Positions 39,594 to 49,481 are shown, counted from the stretch's first letter. The stretch: DNA of 64,000 nt from Myxococcales bacterium (GCA_020633625.1 JACKDJ010000011.1:1-64000), one strand, 5' to 3'. The notes: a model not told the origin generated them from the sequence alone. Numbers and translations are program-made.

Positions 39594-41918
39594 ATGTGCG
39601 GCCGCCTCTCCAGCTCGCTCCTCGTCGCCGTCGCCTCGCTCACGATAGCGCTCCTCGGCGCCGCGTGTGGCGGCGACGACGAGCCTCCTGCGAGGGCCGC
39701 CCGTGTCGATGCGGGGGCTGGCGCCGACGTCGCGCCGCAGCCCGACGCCGACGAGGTCTCCGACGCTCGACCCGACGACGAGGAGGCAAGCGACGCCGCG
39801 CCGGACGCGTCGCTCGGCGGCGCCGCGCTGTTCGAGGAGCACTGCGCGACCTGCCACGGCGCCAGCGCCCGCGGCGGCATCGCACCTGCGCTGGTCCCGT
39901 GGACCGACGGCCGCGACGCGCTTGTGGCCCGGATCGCGACGTCGATGCCGCCGTCCGAGCCGGACGCGTGCGCCGAGGACTGCGCGGCCTCGATCGCGGA
40001 CTTCCTGCTCGCGGGCGGCGCGGAGCCGGTGGACTGCAGCGTGCCCGCCGGTGGCCGGCGACAGATACGCCTCCTGAACCCACGCGAGTACCGAAACACC
40101 GTCGAAGACCTCCTCGGCGAGACGCGGCTGTGCGCCGAGGACGGCGAGTGCGGCGACGGCGAGACGTGCAGCGGGGGGCGGTGCGAGCGAGCGCCGTGTG
40201 GCGCCACCCACTTCGAGTACGACGCCGGTGACGCGCGGCTGACGTCGGTTCATGTGGCCGGGTCCTTCAACGCGTGGGCCGGCACGATCGCAGCCGGTGG
40301 CTGGGCGATGCGCGAGACGTCCGCGGGCCGGTGGGAGCTGGAGACGACGCTCCCGCCAGGCCGGCACGGCTACAAGTTCGTCGTCGACGAGCGAGATTGG
40401 ATCACGGACCCGGCAGCGCCGGAGCTCGAGGACGATGCGTTTGGTGGCTTCAACTCGGTCGTGACGGTCGCTTGCGAGACGCCGGACGCGCCAGACCTGG
40501 CGACGATCGCCGATACGTTTCCCGCCGCCGTTCGCCCGGAGTCCTTTCTGTTCGACACCCACGCCGACGCTAGCCGCGTCACGTCTGTGCACGTCGTCGA
40601 GCAGCTTCGCGCGGGCGCCGAGCTCGCCGCTCGTGTGGTCGAGCGGCTCGACGACCTCGTCGTATGCGACCGGCGCGATCGCTCCGCGTGTGAGGCGGCG
40701 TTCCTCGACGGGTTTGCCGCGCGAGCGTTCCGACGGCCGCTCACCCCGTCGGAGCGCGAGCGCTACGACGAGCTGCTCGCCGCCGGCGAGACGTTCGAGG
40801 ACGGGATCGAGCTGGCGACTCGCGCGCTCCTCTCGTCGCCCAGCTTTCTCTACAGGACGGAGCTCGGCGAGCTGCAGGCAGACGGGCGCTATCGACTGAC
40901 GCAGTGGGAGCTCGCGTCGAGCCTCTCGTACACGCTCTGGGGCACGATGCCCGACGCCGAGCTGTCTCGGCTCGCTGCCGCGGGCGAGCTGGGCTCGCGC
41001 GACGCGCTCCTCACCCAAGCGCGGCGTATGGTCCGAGACCCGCGCGCACGCGCCGTGCTCGGTGTGTTTGCCGTGCAGTGGCTGGGCGTCGAGGCCGTGA
41101 GCACCGCGGCCAAGAACCCGGAGGCGTTCCCGGAGGTCGACGAGGCGCTGCGCGACGCGATGCTCGAAGAGACGCGCCGCTTCGTCACTTACGTCGCGTT
41201 CGACGGGAGCGGCGGATTCGATGACCTGCTTCGGGCTGACTTCACGTTCGCGAACGCGCGGCTCGCGGCGCTGTATGGTGCGGACGTACCGCCGGCCGGC
41301 TTTGGACGCGTCGCGCTTACAGATGGGCGCGCGGGCGTTCTGGGACAGGCGAGCGTGCTCGCGACGTACGCCCACTCCGACCAAACGTCGCCGATCCGCC
41401 GAGGGCTGTTCGTTCGGCGCCACCTGCTGTGCCAGTCGTTCCCGGCGCCGCCGCCCAACGCCGGGGGCGTCCCCGAGGTGGACCCGAGCGCGACGACGCG
41501 CGAGCGGTTTGCGCAGCACACGGCCGACCCGTTCTGCGCGTCGTGCCACCAGTACATCGACGACGTCGGCTTCGGGTTCGAGGCGTTCGACCCGATCGGC
41601 CGCGCTCGCGTCGAGGACGACGGCCACCCGATCGACTCGACCGGAGACATGAACGATATCGAGGGCCTCGGCACAGGCACTCACGCCCCCTACTCGTCGC
41701 TGCGGGAGCTCGCCGAGATGCTCGCGGACTCCGAGGCGGCGCACGCGTGCTTTGTTGACCGGGTCTACGAGTTTGCCCGCGGGCACGAGCCCGACGCGGT
41801 CGACGCTTGCTCGCTGGCGCCGCTGTCGGACACGTTCGCCGCGTCGGGGTTCGCCATCGTCGAGCTCCTGGTTCAGACGGCAGTGAGCAGCGACGTCATC
41901 TACCGGAGGGCCGAGTGA
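39594..41918 (+). CDS. Cytochrome c/DUF1592-type lipoprotein with embedded AMPK-CBM48-like domain
   Basis: 774 residues. Signal ends GAAC (Cys25), followed by an Asp/Glu/Ala-rich acidic linker to about 78. A class I cytochrome c motif CATCH lies at 84-88 (the distal Met may be in SMPPSEP). Then comes a DUF1587-like stretch (RLLNPREYRNTVEDLLGE), interrupted at about 205-295 by a glycogen-binding AMPK1/CBM48-like module (VHVAGSFNAWA, GRWELETTLPPGRHGYKFVVD), then DUF1595/DUF1592/DUF1588/DUF1585-like regions, including a second CxxCH at 648-652 (CASCHQYID). These families occur together in large planctomycete and myxobacterial extracytoplasmic proteins of unknown function. The stop overlaps the DUF1552 gene (GTGA), the usual partner. 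Confidence 0.87.
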   Translation: MCGRLSSSLLVAVASLTIALLGAACGGDDEPPARAARVDAGAGADVAPQPDADEVSDARPDDEEASDAAPDASLGGAALFEEHCATCHGASARGGIAPALVPWTDGRDALVARIATSMPPSEPDACAEDCAASIADFLLAGGAEPVDCSVPAGGRRQIRLLNPREYRNTVEDLLGETRLCAEDGECGDGETCSGGRCERAPCGATHFEYDAGDARLTSVHVAGSFNAWAGTIAAGGWAMRETSAGRWELETTLPPGRHGYKFVVDERDWITDPAAPELEDDAFGGFNSVVTVACETPDAPDLATIADTFPAAVRPESFLFDTHADASRVTSVHVVEQLRAGAELAARVVERLDDLVVCDRRDRSACEAAFLDGFAARAFRRPLTPSERERYDELLAAGETFEDGIELATRALLSSPSFLYRTELGELQADGRYRLTQWELASSLSYTLWGTMPDAELSRLAAAGELGSRDALLTQARRMVRDPRARAVLGVFAVQWLGVEAVSTAAKNPEAFPEVDEALRDAMLEETRRFVTYVAFDGSGGFDDLLRADFTFANARLAALYGADVPPAGFGRVALTDGRAGVLGQASVLATYAHSDQTSPIRRGLFVRRHLLCQSFPAPPPNAGGVPEVDPSATTRERFAQHTADPFCASCHQYIDDVGFGFEAFDPIGRARVEDDGHPIDSTGDMNDIEGLGTGTHAPYSSLRELAEMLADSEAAHACFVDRVYEFARGHEPDAVDACSLAPLSDTFAASGFAIVELLVQTAVSSDVIYRRAE

Positions 41919-43297
41919 CTGGAGCGCGGCGGTCGTCGCAAGCAGCTGCGCCACGCCTGAGCCGGCGGCGGCTGCTGCAGTCGTTCGCGGGCGCGGCGCT
42001 CGCGCTCCCCTTCGTCGAGTTCGCCGCAGGACGCCCGGCCGCGGCGATGGACGGCGTCGCCAGGCGGCTCGTCGTCTTCTACTTTCCCGACGGCGTCGCG
42101 GGACGATCCGCCAACGGCGAGCCGTCGCTTTGGCACTGCACGGGTTCGGGGAGCCGCTTCGAGCTCGGCGAGTCGCTGCGAGGCCTCTCTCGGCATGCCG
42201 GTTCGTGCGTGTTCTTCAACGGCGTGTCGATGGGGCCCACCGACTCCGGCAGCCACCCGGGCGGCGCGAAGAAGTTGCTGACGGGTGCCGACGGCGGCGC
42301 CGGCGAGTCCATCGATCAGCACCTCGCCCGCAGCGTCGGCGCCGACCGCCCGTTCCGCCACCTGTACCTCGGCGCGATGGCCAACTACGCCGGCGCATCG
42401 GGCGACAAGCACATCTCGTACCCCAGCGCCGGCGTCACGATCGCCCCCGAAGACAACCCCGCCCTCGCCTTCGAGCGCCTGTTCGATGGACGTGGCGCCG
42501 CCGAGGACCCGGGAGACGACGCGGCGGCGCGGCGAACGCGGAGCGTGCTCGACACCGCGATGGCCGACCTCGCCGACCTTCGGGGCTCCCTCGACGCGAG
42601 AGACCGAGCGCGCCTCGACGACCACCTCGACGCCCTCCGCGAGGTCGAGGCGCGGATCGCCACTGACGTCGGCGGCCCCGTCGGGAGCTGTGACGACCCG
42701 GCGCTCGACACACACGGCTACGATCCTGCCGCCCTGTACGACCCGGCGCAGTTTCCGGCCCTGCTGGCCGCCCAGACGGACCTGGCCGTGCAGGCGATGG
42801 CGTGCGGCCTCACGTCGGTCGCCGTCATCCAGGCGTCACAGCACACGAGCGAGCTGGTGATGAGCCGGTTCGCCGGGACCGAGATGTACGACCCCGGCTA
42901 CGACATGCGGAGCCACCAGGCGTCGCACTACGGCGCCAGCCACGACCGCTCGCACCGCGAGTTCGCGGACTACCTCGCTCAGCGCGCCTGGTGGGTCGAC
43001 CGGTTCGCCGCGCTGCTCGATGCGCTCGCGGCCCGCCCCGAGGGCGACGGGACGATGCTCGACCACACGGTCGCGCTGCTGTGCAGCGAGGTCAGTGACG
43101 GCAACACACACTCGCACGACGACATGCCGTTCGTCGTCGCAGGCGCCGGTGGCGGGGCCATCCGCACCGGCCAGCTGATCGACCACGGCGGCGGCCGCCA
43201 CTCCGATCTGCTCTTGTCGATCGCCCGAGCGATGGGCTCCCCGATCGACTCGTTCGGCTGGGACTGCAGCGGTCCCATCCCGGGTTTGCTCTCCTGA
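41915..43297 (+). CDS. DUF1552 family protein, Tat-exported
   Basis: 460 residues from a GTG at 41915 that overlaps the preceding stop (GTGA) and follows a GGAGGG ribosome binding site. Twin-arginine signal SRRRLLQSFAGAALALP (16-32). The body matches the DUF1552 pattern (SHPGGAKKLLTG, SIDQHLA, HISYP, EDNPALAFERLF, HTHSHDDMPFVVAG, HGGGRHSDLLLSI) and carries many His and Asp residues that could bind metal, recalling the alkaline-phosphatase-like DUF1501 group. DUF1552 genes are regularly paired with DUF1592 genes. Function is unknown; Tat export implies folding, perhaps with a cofactor, before transport. Confidence 0.9.
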   Translation: MTGARRSSQAAAPRLSRRRLLQSFAGAALALPFVEFAAGRPAAAMDGVARRLVVFYFPDGVAGRSANGEPSLWHCTGSGSRFELGESLRGLSRHAGSCVFFNGVSMGPTDSGSHPGGAKKLLTGADGGAGESIDQHLARSVGADRPFRHLYLGAMANYAGASGDKHISYPSAGVTIAPEDNPALAFERLFDGRGAAEDPGDDAAARRTRSVLDTAMADLADLRGSLDARDRARLDDHLDALREVEARIATDVGGPVGSCDDPALDTHGYDPAALYDPAQFPALLAAQTDLAVQAMACGLTSVAVIQASQHTSELVMSRFAGTEMYDPGYDMRSHQASHYGASHDRSHREFADYLAQRAWWVDRFAALLDALAARPEGDGTMLDHTVALLCSEVSDGNTHSHDDMPFVVAGAGGGAIRTGQLIDHGGGRHSDLLLSIARAMGSPIDSFGWDCSGPIPGLLS

Positions 43298-43338
43298 CCA
43301 CAGCGCGTCTCCCCAACACCGTACAACGCGGAACCTGA

Positions 43339-43914
43339 ATGAGTTCGTCGTCGCGCCCGCCGGCCCCGCCCAAACCCGAGACCCGTCCGCCCGCCCACCC
43401 CGCCCCTCCGCCCCCAGAGGGGCTCGAGGTTCGGGAGATGGAGATCGAAGACATCCCCGCTGTGTTTGCGCTGGGCGAGCGAGTCTTCACGGTCGACGAC
43501 AGCCCGACGCTCTACCGCACCTGGGACGAGTACCAGGTCGTCGACCTGTTCTCGTCTGACGGCGAGACGTGCCTCGTCGCCGAGCTCGACGGAAAGCTCG
43601 TCGGCTTCGCGCTCGGCACGATGATCAACAAGCGAAAGTCGTCGTGGGTCTATGGCTACCTGATCTGGCTGGCCGTCTCGCCCGATGTCGCGGGGCGCGG
43701 CGTCGGCCGCGAGCTCGTCGAGAGCCTCAACGAGGCGTTCATCGAGCTGGGCGCCCGCATGGTCCTCGTCGACACCGATGCCGACAAAGAAGACGCGCTG
43801 CGCTTCTTCGAGAAGATGGGCTTCGGGCATCCGTCGGAGCACGTCTACCTGTCCCTGAACCTGACGGGCCGACCGGAGTACCGCCGGATCCGCGCCCGCC
43901 GCGACCGTCGCTAG
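43339..43914 (+). CDS. GNAT family N-acetyltransferase
   Basis: 191 residues. A Pro-rich N-terminal extension (about 1-28) precedes the GNAT core: REMEIEDIPAVFALGERVF, strand beta4 with WLAVSP, acetyl-CoA pyrophosphate loop DVAGRGVGRELVE (R/Q-x-x-G-x-G/A type), and a final DALRFFEKMGFG. Substrate is unknown; RimI-like protein acetylation is one option. The M20 peptidase gene follows after 11 bp, so the two may be coexpressed. Confidence 0.9.
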   Translation: MSSSSRPPAPPKPETRPPAHPAPPPPEGLEVREMEIEDIPAVFALGERVFTVDDSPTLYRTWDEYQVVDLFSSDGETCLVAELDGKLVGFALGTMINKRKSSWVYGYLIWLAVSPDVAGRGVGRELVESLNEAFIELGARMVLVDTDADKEDALRFFEKMGFGHPSEHVYLSLNLTGRPEYRRIRARRDRR

Positions 43915-43925
43915 CCGGAGTTCTG

Positions 43926-45083
43926 ATGCACATCGACTCGGTGCTTCGCCACATCGACCGACGGCGTCTCCTGACGCTGCTCGAAGACACCGTCTCGGTG
44001 TACTCGCCGTCGCACGCCGAGGGCCCCGTCGTCGACGTCTTCGCAGACGCCGCCGCGGCCGGTGGGCTGCGCTTCGAGCGGATCTCGGTCCTCGACAGCG
44101 AGGGCGACGAGCCAGACCCGCCGCGCCACAACCTCGTGATCCGCATCGGCGAGGGGCCACCGCTGCTGACCTGGATCGGCCACACCGACACCGTCGTGCT
44201 CATCGAGGAGCACCAGCTGTTCGCCGAGGTGCGCGACGGCTGCCTGTGGGGCCTCGGCTCGGCCGACATGAAGAGCGGGTGCGCGGCGGCCGTCGAGGCC
44301 GCGCTCGCGCTTCAGGCGTCGGGCATCCCTCTGCGCGGACAGATCGTCGTAGCGCTCGTGGTCGGCGAGGAGGAGTACGGCGACGGCTGCGCCGCGCTCC
44401 CGGACGATCTGCTCGCTCCGCTCGTCGTCGTCGGCGAGCCCACCGACCTTCGGCCGTGCCTTCGTCACTTCACGTACGAGGAGATCCACCTCGCCACCCG
44501 TGGGGCGCGCGCGCACGCAGCGCTCCCGGAGCATGGTAGCAACGCGATCCATGCGATGCTGAGCTGGGCGCTCGGCGTGCTCGAGGGGACCGGACGCGTG
44601 GACTGGCCGGAGCCCGTCGCGATCAACCCGCGCACGATCCGTGGCGGCGACACGATGTTTGCGATCGCCGAGGCGTGCGCCGCCGAGCTCGACGCCCACC
44701 TGCCGCCGGGCACCGACGTCGCGCGGGTCCGCGAGATCGTGCAGCAGGCGGCCGACGAGACCGCCGGCTCGCACCGAGGCTGCGAGTACTCGTGGGAGCC
44801 CGTGTTCTCGGCTGCGGGGTACTCGCTCGACGAACCGACGGTTGTCGCGCCCGTCCGAGCCGCCTTTGAGCGGCTGGGCGAGACATGGGACCCGGCCGAC
44901 TTCAGGTCCCACTCCGACGCCGCCGCCCTCTTCGCGCGCGGCTGCTCGCCGGTCGTGTGTGGTCCGGGCAGCCTCTCGGTGGCGCACACGGTGCGCGAGC
45001 ACGTCCCGCTCGAACAGCTCTACCGAGCGGCGGAGCTGTACGCCGCGATGTTTGTCGCGGCCGCGGGCGCTTCTGGCGGATGA
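43926..45083 (+). CDS. M20 family metallopeptidase/deacylase (ArgE/DapE-like)
   Basis: 385 residues. Metal ligands and catalytic residues of the M20 di-zinc family are visible: H86-x-D88 (GHTDTV), D114 (GSADMKSG), the E148-E150 cluster (VGEEEYG), and a C-terminal His in SVAHTVREHV. A dimerisation insertion lies at about 185-300. It could cleave an N-acyl amino acid or a dipeptide; the DapE and ArgE subfamilies cannot be separated here. Start: ATG with GGAG upstream. Confidence 0.9.
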   Translation: MHIDSVLRHIDRRRLLTLLEDTVSVYSPSHAEGPVVDVFADAAAAGGLRFERISVLDSEGDEPDPPRHNLVIRIGEGPPLLTWIGHTDTVVLIEEHQLFAEVRDGCLWGLGSADMKSGCAAAVEAALALQASGIPLRGQIVVALVVGEEEYGDGCAALPDDLLAPLVVVGEPTDLRPCLRHFTYEEIHLATRGARAHAALPEHGSNAIHAMLSWALGVLEGTGRVDWPEPVAINPRTIRGGDTMFAIAEACAAELDAHLPPGTDVARVREIVQQAADETAGSHRGCEYSWEPVFSAAGYSLDEPTVVAPVRAAFERLGETWDPADFRSHSDAAALFARGCSPVVCGPGSLSVAHTVREHVPLEQLYRAAELYAAMFVAAAGASGG

Positions 45084-45126
45084 GCCGGAGTGAAGCGCGG
45101 CGCGAGGAACCGGAACACCCGCGCGG

Positions 45127-47388
45127 CTACTCCACCACGCCGAGCTCCGTCTCGATGAAGGTGTAACGGCGCACGTAGTCTCGGACGAGGTCGTCGAGGG
45201 CGGTCCCGGCGCCGTGACCCTGCGCGTGCTCCATGTAGAACAGGACAGGGTTGGGGCCGATGTTGGCCGCTTGCAGGCGAGCGCCGAACTTCGTCGAGTG
45301 CTGCCACGAGACACGGGTGTCGGAGTCGGCCGTCGTGATCAGCACCGACGGGGCGCGGAAGCTCGCCGGGACGTTGTGGTATGGCGAGTACGCGTAGAGC
45401 CACTCGAACGCGTCCGGCTCGGCGGGGTCTCCGTACTCCGAGATCCAGATCTCCGCTGGCGGAAACTGCGTGTACCGGACCATATCGTAGAGGCCGACCG
45501 CGGTCAGGGCCGCGCGGAACGTGTCGGGGACCTGCGTGATCATCGCCCCCATCAGGAGGCCCCCGTTGGAGCCACCAGAGATCGCGATTCGGTCTGGGTT
45601 CGAGAGGCCGGACTCGGTGAGATGGGCGATCGCGGCCGCGAAGTCGTCGAACACGTTCTGCTTGGAACCCAGCATGCCCGCGCGGTGCCACTCCTCACCA
45701 AACTCTCCGCCACCGCGGATGTTTGCCACGGCGTAGACGCCGCCGCGCTCGAGCCAGTAGAGCGCATTGCGAGAGAAGGTCGGCGTCAACGAGACGTTGA
45801 ACCCGCCGTAGCCCTCGAGGAGGACCGGCGCCGTGCCGTCGCGCGGCAGCTCGCCGCGGTGGACGAGGAACAGGTTCACCGGCGTGCCGTCGCGGGACGT
45901 CGCGTGCTCGCGAGTGACGTGGAGGTCGCTCGTGTCGATGTCGGCGCTGACGGTCGCGATCGCGGTCGCCGTGCCGTCGGGCAGTGTGAGCTCGTAGGCA
46001 GCCGGCGGCGAGAAGAACGACGAGAACGTGAAGGCGATGCGGCTCGACTCGTGGGAGGTCGCGACCGCGCCGATCGAGCCAACGTCGACGGGCAGCGCGA
46101 CGTCAGGCACCGGACGTCCCGCGAGCGAGAACACCCGGAGCCGTGACGCGATGTCCTCGACGTAGGTCACGACCAGGTAGTCGCCGGCGATCGAGAACGA
46201 GTCGATGGTCCCTTCCGCCTCGGGGACGATCTGCTCCCAGCGCCGGTCGCGCGCCTCGTCGGTCCGCACCCGGACGATCTTGCCGTGAGGCGCCTCGTCG
46301 TTGGTGTACGCGTAGATGTAGTCCCGATGCAGCTCCCCGTTCCAGACGGCGTCGGAGTCCGGCGTGAGTGGGTGGGGAGTCTGGACGTCGGAGGCCATGT
46401 CCACGAGGAACAGCTCGCTCTGCGACCAGCCGCGGAAGTTGCCGATCAGCGCCCAGCGGTCGCCTTCGTCGAGCGCGGCGCCGAGGAAGTCGGTCGGTTC
46501 CGGTGCGCGCATGATGAGCGCGTCGGACTCGTACGGCTGCCCGAGTGTGTGCTCGAAGAGGTGTCGGTTGTAGGTGTCCTGTGCGTCGGGGTCCCAGTCC
46601 GCCTCTCCCTCGAGGGGATACCGCGTGTAGAGGAACCCTGACTCGTCGTGGCGCCACGACAGGCTGGCCCACTTGGCGTGGGGGATCGCGTCGCGCCGAG
46701 CGCCCGTCGCGACCTCGATGACGTGCAGCGTCGAGCGCTCGTCGCCGTTCTGCGACACGCCGACCGCGAGGAGGCGGCCCGACGGCGACGGGACGAAGTA
46801 GTCGATCGACGAGCGCTCACCGAAGTCTTCGGGGTTCACAACCGGTCGTGCCGCCGCGCCGGGCGTGTCGATGACGAACAAGATCGGACGCTCGGCGTCG
46901 CCTTCTCGACGCTCGAAGAACGTCGCCTGTCCGGCGCGCGCGATCGACCCGATAGACCCGATCGAGAGCAGCTCGCGGAGTCGCGCGGCGCGCGTCGGCG
47001 AGTCGTGCGCCTCCTGGTATGCCACCGTGCGCGCCGTCTGCTCCTCGATCCACGCGTCGGTCCGGGGGCGGCGCTCTTCGAGCCAGCGGAAGGGGTCTGC
47101 GACTCGGTGACCAAACAGGACTTCGACCACGCCGCCCTCTGGAACCTCGGTCTCGTTCATCGGCTCCCCCGGTGTCGCATCGGCCACTCCGCTCGTCGTC
47201 TCGGAGACGATCGCGGCAGAGATCACGGCCGGTGAGTCGCCTGCGCTTCCGGTCGATCCGCCGCAGCCGATCGTGCCGCCCGAGAGGGAGAGCAACACGA
47301 GGCCACACAGCGCGCGGCGTCGAGGAGGCGCGGCGCGGTGGCCGCCGGTGCACCAGGCGGACCGGAGACTGGACCGCATCACTCGCAT
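45127..47388 (-). CDS. Prolyl oligopeptidase family (S9A) lipoprotein
   Basis: 753 residues. The signal peptide ends TIGC (Cys42), unusual for S9A enzymes, which are often soluble. An N-terminal seven-bladed propeller (about 90-470) is followed by an alpha/beta hydrolase domain with nucleophile S607 (GGSNGG), Asp in ADSDTRVSW and His in HAQGHG. It cleaves after Pro in short peptides. The start is ambiguous: ATG 47388 (GGAG 10 nt upstream) overlaps the upstream gene by 10 bp; ATG 47379 gives a TGATG overlap. Either way it is coupled to the hydrolase lipoprotein gene upstream. Confidence 0.94.
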   Translation of the reverse strand: MRVMRSSLRSAWCTGGHRAAPPRRRALCGLVLLSLSGGTIGCGGSTGSAGDSPAVISAAIVSETTSGVADATPGEPMNETEVPEGGVVEVLFGHRVADPFRWLEERRPRTDAWIEEQTARTVAYQEAHDSPTRAARLRELLSIGSIGSIARAGQATFFERREGDAERPILFVIDTPGAAARPVVNPEDFGERSSIDYFVPSPSGRLLAVGVSQNGDERSTLHVIEVATGARRDAIPHAKWASLSWRHDESGFLYTRYPLEGEADWDPDAQDTYNRHLFEHTLGQPYESDALIMRAPEPTDFLGAALDEGDRWALIGNFRGWSQSELFLVDMASDVQTPHPLTPDSDAVWNGELHRDYIYAYTNDEAPHGKIVRVRTDEARDRRWEQIVPEAEGTIDSFSIAGDYLVVTYVEDIASRLRVFSLAGRPVPDVALPVDVGSIGAVATSHESSRIAFTFSSFFSPPAAYELTLPDGTATAIATVSADIDTSDLHVTREHATSRDGTPVNLFLVHRGELPRDGTAPVLLEGYGGFNVSLTPTFSRNALYWLERGGVYAVANIRGGGEFGEEWHRAGMLGSKQNVFDDFAAAIAHLTESGLSNPDRIAISGGSNGGLLMGAMITQVPDTFRAALTAVGLYDMVRYTQFPPAEIWISEYGDPAEPDAFEWLYAYSPYHNVPASFRAPSVLITTADSDTRVSWQHSTKFGARLQAANIGPNPVLFYMEHAQGHGAGTALDDLVRDYVRRYTFIETELGVVE

Positions 47389-49481
47389 GGCTGATCGACT
47401 CCGGCCGGGGCGACGATGGTCGCGACGCCCGTCCGAGCGTGCGCGTCAAGGAAGCAGCCGTACTGGTGCTTCACTTCGTCGTAGTACTGAAAAATCTCGT
47501 GGGGGTCGTGCACGCCGTCTCCGTCGTACTGAACGACGGCGCCCGTGTATGCCTCGCCGTCTCGGCTCGTCAGGTTCTCGGTCAGCGGGTAGGCCGCGAG
47601 TCCGTCGAGGCCGCCGAGGGCGAGCCGCTCCTGCATCTCGGCCCAAACAGACTCGCCGGCCTGGACGTTCCTGTAGGCCAGCGCGATGGCGTCGTACGTC
47701 GACGTCGGGAAGTAGCTGTCGCCTCGCCCGACCGGCTCGTAGATCGAGCGCGCCGGATGCCCCGGCAGCGGCGCCGACGCGAGCCGCGGCACATAGGCAA
47801 ACGGCTCGGCGTCGCTCCAGGCCGTCTGCAGCATGTGGAGCACCGGGTGCATGAACGAGAGCTGGTCGGTCCCGATGATGGCCGCGAGCAGGTCTCCCGC
47901 GCCCGGAATGAGGGCGGTCTCGAGGATGAAGTAGCTCCAGTAGCCACCCGCCCCGGTGGGCACGACGGCGGTGAACCGTGGCTCGACGGCGGTGATCATG
48001 TTTGCATACATGCCGCCCATGCTCTGCCCCATCGACGCGAGCCGGTCGGCAGAGACACGGTAGGCGCTCTCGCTGGCCGGGAGCGAGAGACCCGCGCACG
48101 CCGCGACGACCTCCGGCGGCACGCGCAGCTCGAGGAGCGCGTCCAGGTAGAGCCGCTGCTCGATTGCGCCCTGGCGAAACGTGTCTGGGAACGCGCCGAG
48201 GTTTGCGAGGTTCAGGTACGCGTACGACGAAGCGCCCGGAACGCGCTCGGGGTTGATCGGGTGGGCGCTCCCGGCCGTCGCGAGCCCGTATGCGGCCAAC
48301 ACGTGGGCGGGACCTTCGCCCGCTCGGTCCGGGTCGGGTCCGCGATCCACGACCTGCGACGAGAGACCGCCGGAGCCGTGGAAGTACACGACGAGAGGAA
48401 ACCCGCCCGCGGGCATCTCGGTGAGCGGAAAGTTGAGCACCATCGGGACGTCGACGGTCCCCTGCAGCGTCGGGGCGCCGTCGGGCTCGAACGTGAAGGT
48501 CCCCTGTGTGTCGTAGGGCGGCGTCCCTTGCTGGAACTGCGGCAGCGTCAGCGTGCCCTGCAGCTCGCAGAACCGCGGATGAGTGGCGCCGTCGTCGGGG
48601 TCGACGTGCAGGTCGCTGATCGTCGCGTCGTAGCGGTCTCGCACCAGCTCGCTCAGCGCGAACAGGCTCGCTGCAGGGTCGTCGGTCGTGAACACCGTCG
48701 CTGCGGCGACCTCATGCGGCGAGATGCCGGCCTCCTCGAGCGCGGGCCACAACGGCGCGAACAGGGCCGCGTCGGGCGCCCCGTCGTCGATGCCCGTCGC
48801 CAGGTCCCACAGACGCTCCGGCACACCGAGCGCCGCGCCGGTCGCGTCGCCGTAGTCGCGGCGGACGATCGCCGCATACGCCGTCCCCGGCTCCAGGACC
48901 CAGCCGGGCGCGGGCGCCACCGCGAGCACGTTGGGGGGGAGGTACTCGTCGGTCCCGAGCGCAGCGGCGACGGTGGGGATGACCGCCCCGTAGTCAGCGG
49001 CTTCGGGCGACAGCGACAGGATCCGGACGTCGGAGTCGGCGTCGCCGATCGCCCCTGCCGGCCAAGCGGCGATGGGGGCGTCGAAGTGGAACCAGGCCAC
49101 CGGGAGCTGCGGGAACGCGGTGCGGCGAGAAGCGGCCGTGACCAGCGACGCGTACAACGTCTGATGCCTCGGGTTCGGCAGCCCCGCCACGTCGAGGGTG
49201 CCGTCGGCAGTCTTCCGGAGGTCGGATGGGTAGGGGTAGGCGAAGAAGTCGGCGTCGGCGCCGGCGAGATCGAACGCGACCACGGTCCCGGTCGGGCGCT
49301 CGGGGGTCGCGTCCGGACTGGTGTCGTCTGCCGTGTCGCTCGACGTGTCATCGACGCCGCCGCTGTCGCCGATGTCGGCGCCGTCGATCTCGCCGGCGTC
49401 GGTTGACGGCTCGGAGGGATCGTCTGAGCAGGCTCCCACGAGGAGCACGAGCGGGAGGAGGACGGAGGCGGAGCGTTGCAT
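47379..49481 (-). CDS. Alpha/beta-hydrolase-like lipoprotein with acidic linker
   Basis: 700 residues. Signal ends LLVGAC (Cys18), followed by an Asp/Ser/Thr-rich linker (about 20-75). The N-terminal half is beta-rich with FFAYPYPSDLRKTADG, AWFHFDAP and PGTAYAAIVR, then a hydrolase region with LVVYFHGSGG (oxyanion) and nucleophile elbow GQSMGG (S487). A late DGDGVHDPHE may carry the acid and His. This arrangement occurs in large lipase/esterase-like lipoproteins of Myxococcota, but the substrate is unknown. ATG 49481 is chosen for its clean lipoprotein signal. Confidence 0.85.
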   Translation of the reverse strand: MQRSASVLLPLVLLVGACSDDPSEPSTDAGEIDGADIGDSGGVDDTSSDTADDTSPDATPERPTGTVVAFDLAGADADFFAYPYPSDLRKTADGTLDVAGLPNPRHQTLYASLVTAASRRTAFPQLPVAWFHFDAPIAAWPAGAIGDADSDVRILSLSPEAADYGAVIPTVAAALGTDEYLPPNVLAVAPAPGWVLEPGTAYAAIVRRDYGDATGAALGVPERLWDLATGIDDGAPDAALFAPLWPALEEAGISPHEVAAATVFTTDDPAASLFALSELVRDRYDATISDLHVDPDDGATHPRFCELQGTLTLPQFQQGTPPYDTQGTFTFEPDGAPTLQGTVDVPMVLNFPLTEMPAGGFPLVVYFHGSGGLSSQVVDRGPDPDRAGEGPAHVLAAYGLATAGSAHPINPERVPGASSYAYLNLANLGAFPDTFRQGAIEQRLYLDALLELRVPPEVVAACAGLSLPASESAYRVSADRLASMGQSMGGMYANMITAVEPRFTAVVPTGAGGYWSYFILETALIPGAGDLLAAIIGTDQLSFMHPVLHMLQTAWSDAEPFAYVPRLASAPLPGHPARSIYEPVGRGDSYFPTSTYDAIALAYRNVQAGESVWAEMQERLALGGLDGLAAYPLTENLTSRDGEAYTGAVVQYDGDGVHDPHEIFQYYDEVKHQYGCFLDAHARTGVATIVAPAGVDQPCE

